A stretch of DNA of 64,000 nt from Gemmataceae bacterium (GTDB lineage: Bacteria; Planctomycetota; Planctomycetia; Gemmatales; Gemmataceae): positions 962,655 through 1,026,654 of the forward strand of contig LR594584.1 of assembly GCA_901538445.1 (NCBI GenBank). The letters run 5' to 3'. A model generated the notes under the pieces. That model made no database searches and was not told where the DNA came from. It saw nothing but the letters and a program-made list of their open reading frames with translations. Positions 1 to 11,256 of the stretch are shown here, piece by piece; position 1 is the first letter of the stretch; every line of letters starts with the position of its first letter. Made by a program: the position numbers and the translations under genes.

Positions 1-77
1 AGGGTGTTGCGGACTGTGCCGACGGCACCGCGGCGGCGGTAGGAGTTGCGGAGCTTCGTGAGAAACCGTCCGAGCAT
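1..77 (-). CDS. N-terminal fragment of a CDS running off the window's left edge (MLGRFLTKLRNSYRRRGAVGTVRNTL...)
   Basis: Reverse complement from the ATG at 77..75 stays open to the window edge; short, plausible protein N-terminus. Family unknown. Confidence 0.4.
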   Translation of the reverse strand, partial: MLGRFLTKLRNSYRRRGAVGTVRNT

Positions 78-545
78 GATGGGGCTCCGTGGGGGCGACC
101 AACTCGCCCCGTCTGGTGCGAGTCGCACACACGATGATCGCGGTACGTTGTGAGTCACCGATGTCATTGGCGGAATCAAGGTGTAGCGGGCGGCACCCGA
201 TGGGGTGGAACACCCGCAATCCCCTTGCCAAACGAAGTGACGATCTTGAACGACCGGTGCGGCCGGAAAATGTCGGACGCCCGCCCCCGACACTGGAGAT
301 CGTGGGACGCACGCGGCCGACGACCGCTCGGAGTGTCGCAACGAGACGTTGCCCGGGAACCGGGTGGAAGTGGCCGTGCCCCGGTCGCACGACCAGTCTG
401 GTGGGTGGACACGGTATCTGGACAGGCATGACAGTTCCACTCCGTGAGCAGAGGCCGACGCCGGAAGAACGCGACCGTCGCCTCGTCCTTCGAATCCCCC
501 ATTCACTCCGGGGCTGCTCCCGAGTTCGATGGATCCGTAGGTGTT

Positions 546-617
546 CTGTAGCCGGCCCCTGCGAGGCCGGGCCTCGGGGAGTCCTCACGGTGCCGACCGC
601 ACAGGGGCCGGCTACAG
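546..617. repeat. Inverted repeat, 16-bp arms (ctgtagccggcccctg / caggggccggctacag)
   Basis: Arms 546-561 and 602-617 are perfect reverse complements. Confidence 0.8.
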
Positions 618-639
618 GAATACATCAATCGAATTCGGT

Positions 640-702
640 GTGAGTCCCCCGGTGAATGAGAATCGCGGTTCTACCCGGGGACTCACGCCCCCCGCTCGCC
701 CG
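640..702. repeat. Palindromic repeat of the 'gtgagtccccgggt ... acccggggactcacgccccccgctcgcc' type
   Basis: Inverted arms gtgagtcccc/ggggactcac followed by ccccccgctcgcc; same family as the palindrome inside priA (59640-59706). Confidence 0.65.
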
Positions 703-801
703 GCACCTCACCCCCTCGCTGGCGCACAGGGTTCGCCCCACACCGGACCGACTTCCTACAAACAACCATCAACGGCCCACACCCAACACGCGGCACCCAC
801 C

Positions 802-2043
802 ATGTCCAAGATTCCAGTGATCGGCATCGGCCCGGACGGCGCGGCGGGGCTCTCGGCCCGCTCCCGCACGCTGCTCGCGGAGGCGGAGGTGGTGTTCGGG
901 TCCGAAGCGACGCTCCGGTTGCTCCCCGAACTCACGGGCGAGCGGGTCGCCATCGGCAGTGACCTGCCGGCGGCCGTGGCGAAGCTCCGCGGGCACCTGG
1001 GTTCTAGGCGGATCGCGGTCGTGGCCAGCGGCGACCCGCTGTTCTACGGCACCGCCCGGTACCTGTGCGAGAAGGTCGGCCCGGACAACTTCGAGGTGGT
1101 GCCGCACGTCTCCAGCATGCAGCTCGCGTTCGCCCGCATCAAGGAAACGTGGGAGGAGGCGTACCTCACCGACCTCGCCGCCCGGCCGCTCGACGACGTG
1201 CTCGACAAGGTCCGCACCGCGGAGACCGTGGGGCTGTTCACCACCGAGGAGGCGCACCCGGCGCGGATCGCCCGCGAGTTGCTGGCCCGCGGGATCGACT
1301 ACTTCACCGTGTGGGTGTGCGAGAACCTCGGCGGCAAGGACGAGCGGATCACCCGCGGCGAGCTGACCGACGTCCGCGACATGAAGTTCGACCCGCTCAA
1401 CATCATGATCCTGAAGCGGAAGGCGAACCGGCCCGACCGCCAGCGGGTCGGGGCGAAGCTGCGGCGGTTCGGCAACCCGGACGACGTGTTCGCGCAGACC
1501 CGGCCGAAGACCGGGCTCATCACGCAGAGTGAGGTGCGGGCGGTCGCGCTGGCGCAGCTCGACCTGCACACCGGCGACGTGTTCTGGGACGTGGGTGCTG
1601 GGTCGGGCTCGGTGGCGATCGAGGCGGCGGCGCTGGTGAGCCCCGGGCCGAGCTACGCGATCGAGCAGGACTCGGCCGACTACCACCTGATCGTGGCGAA
1701 CGCCGCCCTGTTCGGTGTCTCGAACGTGCGGCCGGTGTTCGGGACGGCCCCAGACGTGTTCGCGTCGCTCCCGCACCCGGACGCGATCTTCGTCGGCGGC
1801 AACGGGGGCGAGGTGGCCCGGCTGATGGAGGCGAGCTACGCGGCACTGCGGCCCGGCGGCCGGCTGGTGACGAACGTGGGCACGCTGGAGATGCTGTCGT
1901 CCACCTACGCGGCGATGAAGCGGCTCGGCGGGCACGTGGACGTGCTGCTGATGAACCTGGCCCGCGGGGTCGAGCAGTTGGAGAGCCTGCGGTTCGAGGC
2001 GATCAACCCGACGGTCCTGCTGCGGGTGCAGAAGGGGGCGTGA
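802..2043 (+). CDS. cobL: Precorrin-6Y C5,15-methyltransferase (decarboxylating), CbiE/CbiT fusion
   Basis: MSKIPVIGIGPDGAAGLSARSRTLLAEAEVVFGS... (CbiE tetrapyrrole methylase) then FWDVGAGSGSVAIEAA (CbiT SAM motif). Listed ORF starts at 541; ATG at 802 preferred. Confidence 0.9.
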   Translation: MSKIPVIGIGPDGAAGLSARSRTLLAEAEVVFGSEATLRLLPELTGERVAIGSDLPAAVAKLRGHLGSRRIAVVASGDPLFYGTARYLCEKVGPDNFEVVPHVSSMQLAFARIKETWEEAYLTDLAARPLDDVLDKVRTAETVGLFTTEEAHPARIARELLARGIDYFTVWVCENLGGKDERITRGELTDVRDMKFDPLNIMILKRKANRPDRQRVGAKLRRFGNPDDVFAQTRPKTGLITQSEVRAVALAQLDLHTGDVFWDVGAGSGSVAIEAAALVSPGPSYAIEQDSADYHLIVANAALFGVSNVRPVFGTAPDVFASLPHPDAIFVGGNGGEVARLMEASYAALRPGGRLVTNVGTLEMLSSTYAAMKRLGGHVDVLLMNLARGVEQLESLRFEAINPTVLLRVQKGA

Positions 2044-2067
2044 GCCCGAGTAGTTGCTTGGCTTTTT

Positions 2068-2138
2068 CCTGGGACCGCGGGCGTCCCGCCCGCTCTTCTG
2101 CGCCGCCGAGGGGCGGGCGGGACGCCCGCGGTCCCAGG
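2068..2138. repeat. Inverted repeat, 26-bp perfect arms (cctgggaccgcgggcgtcccgcccgc)
   Basis: Arms 2068-2093 and 2113-2138 are perfect reverse complements; intergenic, just after cobL. Confidence 0.9.
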
Positions 2139-2190
2139 GAAGCCGGAAAAAGCTCGGGGGGCTCACGCCCCCGCTCGCCCAGCTCGGTCG

Positions 2191-2358
2191 TCACTTCGCG
2201 GCCTTGGCCGGCTCGGTCCACTGCGGGCTGAGGCAGCGGATCTTGTACAGGATCTTGTCCCGGTCCGGTCCCGCGGCCGTCTCCAGCTTGGTCTTCAACT
2301 TCTTCATCTTCTTCTTGCGGGTGTACCGCCGGTCCAGTTCGATGCGACGCTCGACCAT
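2191..2358 (-). CDS. Small basic protein (55 aa), possibly DUF6800-like
   Basis: Reverse strand reads MVERRIELDRRYTRKKKMKKLKTKLETAAGPDRDKILYKIRCLSPQWTEPAKAAK*. Below the ORF track length cutoff. Confidence 0.65.
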   Translation of the reverse strand: MVERRIELDRRYTRKKKMKKLKTKLETAAGPDRDKILYKIRCLSPQWTEPAKAAK

Positions 2359-2398
2359 ATACTCTCTCCTGGCACTAAACGCCCGGGTTCCGTGAACG

Positions 2399-4201
2399 AT
2401 GAGTCAAACTTACAGCGACGGTGGCCCGGCGACAAGTCGCGTCCGCGGTCTGCTCCTGCTGACGTGGGCCGCGTTCACCCTGGCCGCGGTCGGGTTCGTG
2501 GTCACGTTCGGGACTAACGCCCCCTACGCCGACGAGTGGGAGTTCGTGCCGGCGCTCGTGGGCGACGAACCGGCGCTCCCGTGGGTCTGGAAGCAGCACA
2601 ACGAGCACCGCATGGTGCTCTCGCGGCTCGTCTACTACCCGCTGTTCCAGCTCACCCGCGACTTCCGCACGGGGATGCTGCTCCAGGTCGCCCTGCTCTC
2701 GGCGCTCGCGCTGGGGCTAATGTCGCTCGCCGCCCGGCTCCGCGGCCGCCCGGTCCTCGCCGACGTGTTCTTCCCGGTGACCCTGCTCCACCTGGGGCAC
2801 TGGGAGAACTTCATCATGGGCTACCAGCTCTGCTTCGCGCTGTTCACCGTGCTGGTGACGGGGCTCGTCGTGGTCGCGCTGCGGGCGACGCGCGAGTCGG
2901 CGTTCCCCTCGGGCGTGCAGGCGGGCGCGCTCGGGTTCCTGGTCGCGCTCACCGGCGGCTCGGGGCTCGTCGCGGCGGTGCCGGTGAGCGCGTGGGTCGC
3001 GTACCTCGCGGTGCTGGTCGCGCGCCGCGGGGGGCATCTCCGGGCGCTGGTGCTGACCGGCTTCGCGCTGCTGCCACTGCTGTACACCGGCGTCTACTTC
3101 GTCGGGTACGAGAAGCCCCCGCACCACCCGCCGCTGAGCCGCGACCCGGTCGCCGTCGCGATGGTCACGGGTGAAGTGATCGCGATGGCCTTCGGCATCG
3201 GCGCGTCGGGCGTGTGGCCCGCGGCGGCCGTCGCGATCCTCGGACTACTCGTCGCGACGACGATACTCATGTGGCGGCGGAGCGGCGACCACACCGCAAC
3301 GGTCGGCGTCGCCGCGGTGCTGCTCGGCGTGTGCGGGGTGGCGCTGGCGATCGGGCTCGGCCGCGGGTCGATGGGGACCGATATGGGCCTGTGGTCGCGG
3401 TACTCGCTGCTGACGTGGCCGCTCCTCGGGGGCGTGTACCTCGCGTGGGCCGCGGCCGGCCGGAAGTGGGTGCCGCTCTTGATCTGCACGGCCGCCGCGT
3501 TCGTGTTCCCGGCGAACCTCGGCACCGGGATGCTCATGGGCGCGAACGTCCACGAGCACTACGTTCGCCTGACGTTCGCCGCGACCGCGGGCGCGCCAGC
3601 GGAGTTGATCGTCGAGCAGTTGTTCCCCGACGGCCCGAACGCCGGGCAGATCGAACGCGCGCTCGCCGGCATCCCGCTGCTGCGCGCCGCGAACGTCGGC
3701 ATCTTCGCGACCGGCGGCCGCACCGGGCCGTCGTGGGGCGACTGGCTCCTGCCGGCGCTCGCGGTGGGCCTGCTGGTCCTCGGGGCGCGGTGGGTGTGGC
3801 GGTTCGGGCGGGCCGTCGCGGCGGAGCGGGCGCGCGAGCTGTTCCGGCTCCAGCACGAGCGGTACGAGGAGCAACTCGTCGCCGCGGCCGGCGCGGCCGG
3901 CACGCCCCGCGGGCTGACGTGGGTGCGGAGCCGCATCACCGGCGACGCGGTGCTGGTCCGTGACCTGGTCCACGGCGGGATCGCGGCGCTGGTGCCGGTG
4001 GTGGTCGAATTCGAGCCGGTGCCGGGGTCGGACATGGAGAACCACGCGCTGGCCCGCGAGCCGCGGCCGGCGACGGCTGTGTTCGCGTTCGACCGCGGCA
4101 CCTGGACGACGTCCGGCCGCGTCGTGTTCAACCACACCCCGGACCAGACCGTCGCCGCGTTCGCCAAGCAGTTCCGCGTGATCCCGCACGGCCAGCACTG
4201 A
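2399..4201 (+). CDS. Multi-pass membrane protein of unknown function
   Basis: 600 aa with many hydrophobic helices (LLLLTWAAFTLAAVGFVV, ALGFLVALTGGSGLVAAVPVSAWVAYLAVLV...); cytoplasmic-looking C-terminal region. Confidence 0.8.
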   Translation: MSQTYSDGGPATSRVRGLLLLTWAAFTLAAVGFVVTFGTNAPYADEWEFVPALVGDEPALPWVWKQHNEHRMVLSRLVYYPLFQLTRDFRTGMLLQVALLSALALGLMSLAARLRGRPVLADVFFPVTLLHLGHWENFIMGYQLCFALFTVLVTGLVVVALRATRESAFPSGVQAGALGFLVALTGGSGLVAAVPVSAWVAYLAVLVARRGGHLRALVLTGFALLPLLYTGVYFVGYEKPPHHPPLSRDPVAVAMVTGEVIAMAFGIGASGVWPAAAVAILGLLVATTILMWRRSGDHTATVGVAAVLLGVCGVALAIGLGRGSMGTDMGLWSRYSLLTWPLLGGVYLAWAAAGRKWVPLLICTAAAFVFPANLGTGMLMGANVHEHYVRLTFAATAGAPAELIVEQLFPDGPNAGQIERALAGIPLLRAANVGIFATGGRTGPSWGDWLLPALAVGLLVLGARWVWRFGRAVAAERARELFRLQHERYEEQLVAAAGAAGTPRGLTWVRSRITGDAVLVRDLVHGGIAALVPVVVEFEPVPGSDMENHALAREPRPATAVFAFDRGTWTTSGRVVFNHTPDQTVAAFAKQFRVIPHGQH

Positions 4202-4206
4202 AAAAA

Positions 4207-4497
4207 CTACGGGAGCAACCGCGGAAGCCGGCGGGACGAATGGATCACGGCGACGACTTCGATACCTCCGCCCGAGACCTGGTAGATGATCCGGTACGGG
4301 TGCTCGAACACCTCACGGATGGTCGGGTCGCCATACTCGGGCACCTCGCTCCCGAAGAGGGGTTGTCCGTCCAGCGCCTCAGACTTCGCGATGATCCGCC
4401 CGGCGAGTGCCTGCGCGTACCCGGGACTACTCCGCGCGAGGTAATCGCGGATCGCCTGAAGTTGCCCGCCTGCGGCGTGGGTCCAACGAACGCTCAT
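4207..4497 (-). CDS. RelE/ParE-family toxin
   Basis: MSVRWTHAAGGQLQAIRDYLARSSPGYAQALAGRIIAKSEAL...FEHPYRIIYQVSGGGIEVVAVIHSSRRL: ParE hallmarks (YRIIY, VVAVIHSSRRL). Confidence 0.9.
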   Translation of the reverse strand: MSVRWTHAAGGQLQAIRDYLARSSPGYAQALAGRIIAKSEALDGQPLFGSEVPEYGDPTIREVFEHPYRIIYQVSGGGIEVVAVIHSSRRLPRLLP

Positions 4498-4682
4498 TTC
4501 GGAATCCCCAGGCGCTGCCTGAGTTCATCAACTGGCGTCACGCGGCCCGCCCGAGCGTCCTCGATTCCCGCGTCGATCGACTGGCGGACGTAGATCTCGT
4601 ACAGCAGGTCGTCCCAGGTCGCGTCGTCGGGGAGTTGGTCCACGAGTTTGTGGGCCTGGTCTTTCACGCCGGTGGCTGGCAT
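4494..4682 (-). CDS. Cognate antitoxin of the ParE-type toxin
   Basis: MPATGVKDQAHKLVDQLPDDATWDDLLYEIYVRQSIDAGIEDARAGRVTPVDELRQRLGIPK; 4-bp overlap with the toxin start; typical short acidic antitoxin. In frame within ORF 4494..5393. Confidence 0.8.
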   Translation of the reverse strand: MPATGVKDQAHKLVDQLPDDATWDDLLYEIYVRQSIDAGIEDARAGRVTPVDELRQRLGIPK

Positions 4683-4872
4683 CTCTCGCTCCGCTCGCGT
4701 TCCGGGCACGTCCAGATTGTACCCGGCACCACCGGCCGGGGGAACCGCGCCCCCATCCCAGCCGCAGATGATCTTGTCCGGCTTCGCGGGCCACGCTATC
4801 GCCCCGGCATCGGAGACTGCCCAGCTTGCGGGCAGGGGCCGGCAGCCCAGCATCTTCCGACGGAGGCGGCGC

Positions 4873-6555
4873 ATGGGGCGGTCGTACTGGTGTGGGGCGG
4901 GTGCGGTCGGCATCGCGGTTCTGGTGTCCGCCACCTTTTCGTTGCGCGCCCCGGCCCAGTCCGAGCCCGACCTGCTGCCGCCGTCGGTGATCCAGCTCCC
5001 GCAGGCCGAGGTCCTCGAACTCCCGCCGCAACCGCGGGCCGACGACGGGGACGACGTGCTCCCGGCGCAGTTCCTCACCCCCGGGCAGCCCCTCGCGCGG
5101 CCGCCGGCGGGGCAGACAGCGCCGGCCGGTGCGGTGCCCGACCCGCCGCCGCCGGTCGTCCGCATCCGGGTCCGCGTCCCGGCCCACACGCCCCCCGGCG
5201 ACGACCTCAAGTACACCATCACCGTGCAGAACACCTCGACGGCCGAGGCCCACGGCGTCACCGTGCGGAACCCGGTGCCCGAGGCGGTCGAAATGATGGT
5301 GAAGGCCGAGCCCGAGTGCGACAAGGCGAAGACCACGCCCAAGATGCTGTACTGGTCGTTCGGCACGCTCGCCCCGGGCAAGTCGAAGGTCATCGAGCTG
5401 ACGCTGAAGCCGAAGAAGGACGCGGGCGAGGTGAAGAACCTCGCCTACGTCTCGTTCGAGCACGGCGAGGCGGTGACCACGAGGATCCACAAGCCGGCCG
5501 TTCGCGTCACCAAGGTCGCGCCCAAGCAGACCGTGCAGGACGAGGCGTACACGGTCCGCGTCGCGGTCGATAACACCGGGAAGGTCGCGGCCGAGAACGT
5601 GCGGATCGTCGAGAACGTGCCGACCTCTGCCGAGGTCGAGCCGGTCACCAGGGGCGCGAAGAAGTCGCAGCAGCCCGACGGCCAGCAGTGGGTGTGGGAG
5701 ATCCCGAAGCTCATGCCCGGCGAGCGGAAGGTGCTGGAGTACCGCATCACGCCGCGGGAGGCGAAGGACGTGTTCGCGCTCACCAGCCTCTCGGCCGGCA
5801 AGGGCGTGACCGACCGGGCCGAGGCCCGCACGCTCGTGCTCGTCCCGGGCCTCGGGGTGAAGCTCGTCGGCCCGGCGGCGGCTGCGCCGGTCGCGCCGGG
5901 CGAGGCCGCGAAGTACGAGATCACGGTCCGCAACACCGGCACGCTGCCGAGCACCAACGTCCGCGTCACCGGCACCCTCCCGGCCGACTGCAAGCCGACC
6001 ATGAAGACCGAGGGCGGGCAGCTCTACCGCGACGCCATTCAGTGGGTGGTGCCGCGGCTCGAGGCCGGCGAGGCGCAGACGTTCCGGTTCGCGGTGAAGG
6101 CGACGACGACGGGCCGGCGGATCGTGGTGGCGTCGGTCGCCGACGCCCGCGGCCAGCGGGCCTCCGACGAACTGGCGACCGTGTTCCAGGGCACCGCGTC
6201 GCTCTCGTGGGACACCGAGCCGAAGCCGGTCGCGCTGGCCGTCGGCCGCCAGGGCACGTTCACGGTGAAGGTCCGCAACACCGGCGGCGAGGCGGCCCGG
6301 AATGTGAAGGTCGAGGTCGATCTGCCCGACGCGGTGAACCTCGTGCAGGTGACGCCGAACGTGCAGGCGAAGTCCGGGAAGCTCACGTTCGGGCCGGAGA
6401 CGATCGCGGCCTACGGCGAGGCGGTGTACACGATCACCTACGAGGCCCGGCAGCCGACGCAGGCGTGGTTCAAGCTGAAGATGACCGCCGACAGCCTCGG
6501 CGACCGGCCGATGCAAACCGAGAAGGCCGTCGAGATCACCGGCGGCGGGAAGTGA
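4873..6555 (+). CDS. DUF11/CARDB-type repeat-containing secreted protein
   Basis: Signal-like N-terminus MGRSYWCGAGAVGIAVLVSATFSLRAPAQ; repeated 'YTITVQNTSTAEAHGVTVRNPVP', 'YEITVRNTGTLPSTNVRVTGTLP', 'FTVKVRNTGGEAARNVKVEVDLP'. Confidence 0.85.
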   Translation: MGRSYWCGAGAVGIAVLVSATFSLRAPAQSEPDLLPPSVIQLPQAEVLELPPQPRADDGDDVLPAQFLTPGQPLARPPAGQTAPAGAVPDPPPPVVRIRVRVPAHTPPGDDLKYTITVQNTSTAEAHGVTVRNPVPEAVEMMVKAEPECDKAKTTPKMLYWSFGTLAPGKSKVIELTLKPKKDAGEVKNLAYVSFEHGEAVTTRIHKPAVRVTKVAPKQTVQDEAYTVRVAVDNTGKVAAENVRIVENVPTSAEVEPVTRGAKKSQQPDGQQWVWEIPKLMPGERKVLEYRITPREAKDVFALTSLSAGKGVTDRAEARTLVLVPGLGVKLVGPAAAAPVAPGEAAKYEITVRNTGTLPSTNVRVTGTLPADCKPTMKTEGGQLYRDAIQWVVPRLEAGEAQTFRFAVKATTTGRRIVVASVADARGQRASDELATVFQGTASLSWDTEPKPVALAVGRQGTFTVKVRNTGGEAARNVKVEVDLPDAVNLVQVTPNVQAKSGKLTFGPETIAAYGEAVYTITYEARQPTQAWFKLKMTADSLGDRPMQTEKAVEITGGGK

Positions 6556-6639
6556 CCGTGCGCTTTGGCGAGCCGGGAACGTGAGCGACCGGAGTAACGG
6601 TTCTCCCGTCGCTGACGCTCCCGGCTCGCCAAGCCCCCC

Positions 6640-8568
6640 TCAATTCTGCCCCGCACCAACCTCCGGGGCCGCGGGCTTCGTCGAGAGCTCCTTCGCCCGT
6701 GTCACGAGCTTCAGGAACTCCTTGCGGTGGCCGTTCGGGTCGGCCCCGACGCACCCCTGCGCTTCCTCGAGCACGCCGGCGTAGGTCATCGCGCCGCGGA
6801 ACTGCGAGTCGCGGAGGATCATCCCGAACGACGCCACCGCGGCCGCGAACCGGAAGTCGGCGCTCAGGTCCGCACCCAGCGCCTTCCCGGGCAGCACCTT
6901 CGCGAGTTCCTTGCTCACGTCGGCGTCGGGCTGCTTGTACCGCATCTTCACCGTGAGCCACTCGTCCGGCGCGTTCGGGTCCGGCTTCGCCGGCGTGGCG
7001 TACTTCGACTTATCGACGCCCGGCAACTCGACGTCCACGCCGACGGGGACGATCTCGTACAGCACCGTGACCTGGTGCCCGCTACCCATGTCGCCGGCGT
7101 CCTTCTTGTCGTTCTTGAAGTCCTCTGCCTTGAGCAGCCGGTTCTCGTACCCGACGAGGCGGTACGCGGCGACGCGGGCCGGGTTGAAGTCGACCTGGAA
7201 CTTCACGTCTTTGGCGACGCACGCGAGCGCCCCGCCCTGCTCCACGAACACCTTCTTCGCCTCGTCGAGCGTGTCGATGTAGGCGTGGTGGCCGTTGCCG
7301 TGGTTCGCGAGGTCCTTCAGCACGTCGTCCTTGTAGTTGCCCATGCCGAACCCGAGGATCGTCAGGAACACCTTGCTCCGCCGCTGCTCCTCGATCATGC
7401 GCACGAGGTCGCCGTGGTTCGTGACGCCGACGTTGAAGTCGCCGTCGGTGCAGAGGATCACGCGGTTCACGCCGCCATCGATGAACGTCGCGCGAGCCAG
7501 TTCATAGGCCTTCGTGATCCCGCCCTCGCCGTTCGTGCCGCCGCCCGCGCTCAGTTCGTTCACCGCCTTCTTGATGTGGTCCTTCTTGTCGCCGGCCGTC
7601 GGCCCGAGCCCGACCCGGCTGTCGCCCGCGTAGGTCACGAGGCTGACACGGTCCTTGGCGGTGAGCTGATCGACGAGCAGCGCCAGCGCCTGCTTGACGA
7701 GCGGGAGCCGTGCGGGCGACGACATCGAGCCGGACGTGTCGATGAGGAACACGAGGTTCCGCGGCGGCATCTTCGCGGCCTCGATCTGCGCCGCCTGCAC
7801 GCCGACCCGCACGAGGTGGTGCCTGCGGTTCCACGGGCACGGCCCCATCTCCAGGTTGAACTCGACCGGGTCGTCGCCGCGGGGCGTCGCGTACTGGTAC
7901 GGGAAGTAGTTCACGAACTCGGCGAGGAACACCGCGTCCTTCGGCGGGAGCTTGCCGTCGGTGAGCATGCGGCGGACGTTCGAGTACGACGCGGTGTTGA
8001 CGTCGGCCGAGAACGTCGAGAGCGCCTCGACCAGCGGCGACCGGAACTCGTTCTCGCGGAACGTGCCGTACTTCTCGGCGTTCGAGGCGTCGTGCCCGTC
8101 GAGCACCACGCCCTTCGCGGCGACGGGCCGGACGCCCGCGGCCGCGTTGCCCCCGCCCTCGCGAAGCAACCGTGATTTTGTCGCACCACTACGAACCACG
8201 TAGCCGTTGTTGCCTCCGGTGCCGCTTATCGCCGCGCCGCCCGTTGCGCCGCCGGTATCGGCGACATTTAAGCCCGGGAGGACCAGCGCCGTGGTGTCGG
8301 TGTCAGGGGCGTTCGGCTGGCTGAGGTTGTCCATCGTCACCGCGGCATCAACTCGCTGCTTGTCCACCCTCGTAATGTCAGGAAGCGTCCCTTCGAGAGG
8401 TGCTGTCTGACCCGGGCTTTCGTTCGTTAGTTCAACGTCCGGCACGGTGCCGGAGGCGACCGTGTCGGCAGGTGCTTCGGCCGGCTGGGGTGCGGGCTTC
8501 GGGTTGCATCCGACGAGGATGCCGAGCAGCGCGGCCGTGACGAGGCCGCACGCGAACGGGCGTGGCAT
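6640..8568 (-). CDS. von Willebrand factor type A domain lipoprotein (YfbK-like)
   Basis: Lipoprotein N-terminus MPRPFACGLVTAALLGILVGC; vWA MIDAS region NLVFLIDTSGSMSSPARLPLVKQAL; C-terminal YfbK-like region. Start chosen at 8568. Confidence 0.9.
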   Translation of the reverse strand: MPRPFACGLVTAALLGILVGCNPKPAPQPAEAPADTVASGTVPDVELTNESPGQTAPLEGTLPDITRVDKQRVDAAVTMDNLSQPNAPDTDTTALVLPGLNVADTGGATGGAAISGTGGNNGYVVRSGATKSRLLREGGGNAAAGVRPVAAKGVVLDGHDASNAEKYGTFRENEFRSPLVEALSTFSADVNTASYSNVRRMLTDGKLPPKDAVFLAEFVNYFPYQYATPRGDDPVEFNLEMGPCPWNRRHHLVRVGVQAAQIEAAKMPPRNLVFLIDTSGSMSSPARLPLVKQALALLVDQLTAKDRVSLVTYAGDSRVGLGPTAGDKKDHIKKAVNELSAGGGTNGEGGITKAYELARATFIDGGVNRVILCTDGDFNVGVTNHGDLVRMIEEQRRSKVFLTILGFGMGNYKDDVLKDLANHGNGHHAYIDTLDEAKKVFVEQGGALACVAKDVKFQVDFNPARVAAYRLVGYENRLLKAEDFKNDKKDAGDMGSGHQVTVLYEIVPVGVDVELPGVDKSKYATPAKPDPNAPDEWLTVKMRYKQPDADVSKELAKVLPGKALGADLSADFRFAAAVASFGMILRDSQFRGAMTYAGVLEEAQGCVGADPNGHRKEFLKLVTRAKELSTKPAAPEVGAGQN

Positions 8569-8614
8569 GATGGAACTCCGTGACAGAATCGAGATCCCCG
8601 AAGCGGGGAAATGA

Positions 8615-10264
<1,650 letters not shown>

Positions 10265-10318
10265 CGGCAGCGAGGGGTCCGGCACCCGAATGAATGATTC
10301 GTGAATCTTCCCGAACGG

Positions 10319-10349
10319 GTGTCCAAAATCGTCCGCAGCGGACGTAATA
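10319..10349. promoter_or_regulatory. Conserved intergenic motif copy 2: GTGTCCAAA-N11-CGGACGTAATA
   Basis: Read directly; same spacing as 8752-8782 and also followed by a gtcgcac block. Confidence 0.5.
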
Positions 10350-10708
10350 GGAGGTGAGTCGCACGCGGCCATTGAGGGCGGTTGTTGACTTCCCGTACGC
10401 TTTCCCTGAAATGGACGAGACCTGAGAACACGATCAGGGTTGTTAGTAGTATCGCCCGATACGCCGACCTACCCCCGCGCGGCCCCGCCGCGTCGATCTC
10501 GCCCCCGCGGTACTCACCGGCCGTTCTGAGGAATCACAGACCGATTCCGAGCGAATGGGATTACCGCCCCGGCGACTATGTCCTTTGGCCGGACCGCCGA
10601 CCGATACACGACCGTCCCCGCGTTCCCGTGATGAGCGGGCTCCGGCCGGGTCGCTATTGTGGCACCGCCGGTCCCCAACGATCGCCCCAAACACCCGGAA
10701 GTTCTCCC

Positions 10709-11200
10709 GTGTCCACATTCCGTCTCTTGGTTCTGATCGCGACGATCCCGGTGGTGGCCGCCGTTGCCAGTTCGAGCTGGGCGGCGTCCGCGATGCTCCG
10801 CGTCTGCCACCCCCGGATCGCCGAGATCGACACCCGCGAGGACGAGGAACTCGGGCACCGGCTCGACGCGATCGACTTCGAGCTGCGGCGGCAGATCCAG
10901 ATCAAGGAGGTGCTGCTCGGCGAGCTCATCGAGGGCCGGGCCGCGCTGGCCGACGTCGCGACCCAGTTCCTCGCGATGAACCGGAACTCGCCGGCGAGCA
11001 TGGGCGTGATCCGCAAGGAGTACCCGGGCGAGACGGACGAGGAGAAGTCGGCGTACAACGTCCTCACGTTCGCGAACGCCGAACTGTCCCGCGGGTGCCC
11101 GGTCCGCAAGGCCGAGGTGCTGGCCCGGCTCGACGGCGAGTTCGAGGCGCTGTTCGGCCACCACCCGGCGGCCGCGCCCAGCCAGTCGGTCGAGCAGTGA
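10709..11200 (+). CDS. Hypothetical secreted/membrane-anchored protein
   Basis: GTG start gives VSTFRLLVLIATIPVVAAVASSSWAASAMLRVCHPRIAEIDTREDEEL...; ORF extends upstream to 10382 but the signal sequence supports this start. Confidence 0.6.
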   Translation: MSTFRLLVLIATIPVVAAVASSSWAASAMLRVCHPRIAEIDTREDEELGHRLDAIDFELRRQIQIKEVLLGELIEGRAALADVATQFLAMNRNSPASMGVIRKEYPGETDEEKSAYNVLTFANAELSRGCPVRKAEVLARLDGEFEALFGHHPAAAPSQSVEQ

Positions 11201-11256
11201 CCGCCGCGGGCGGCCGATGAGCAGTCGCGGGCGGCCGACCGGCCGCCCGCCGTCGT

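Noticed and set aside
89-643. ORF of 184 aa at the left edge
   Set aside because: Unusual composition, no signal or domain, overlaps palindromes; treated as non-coding.
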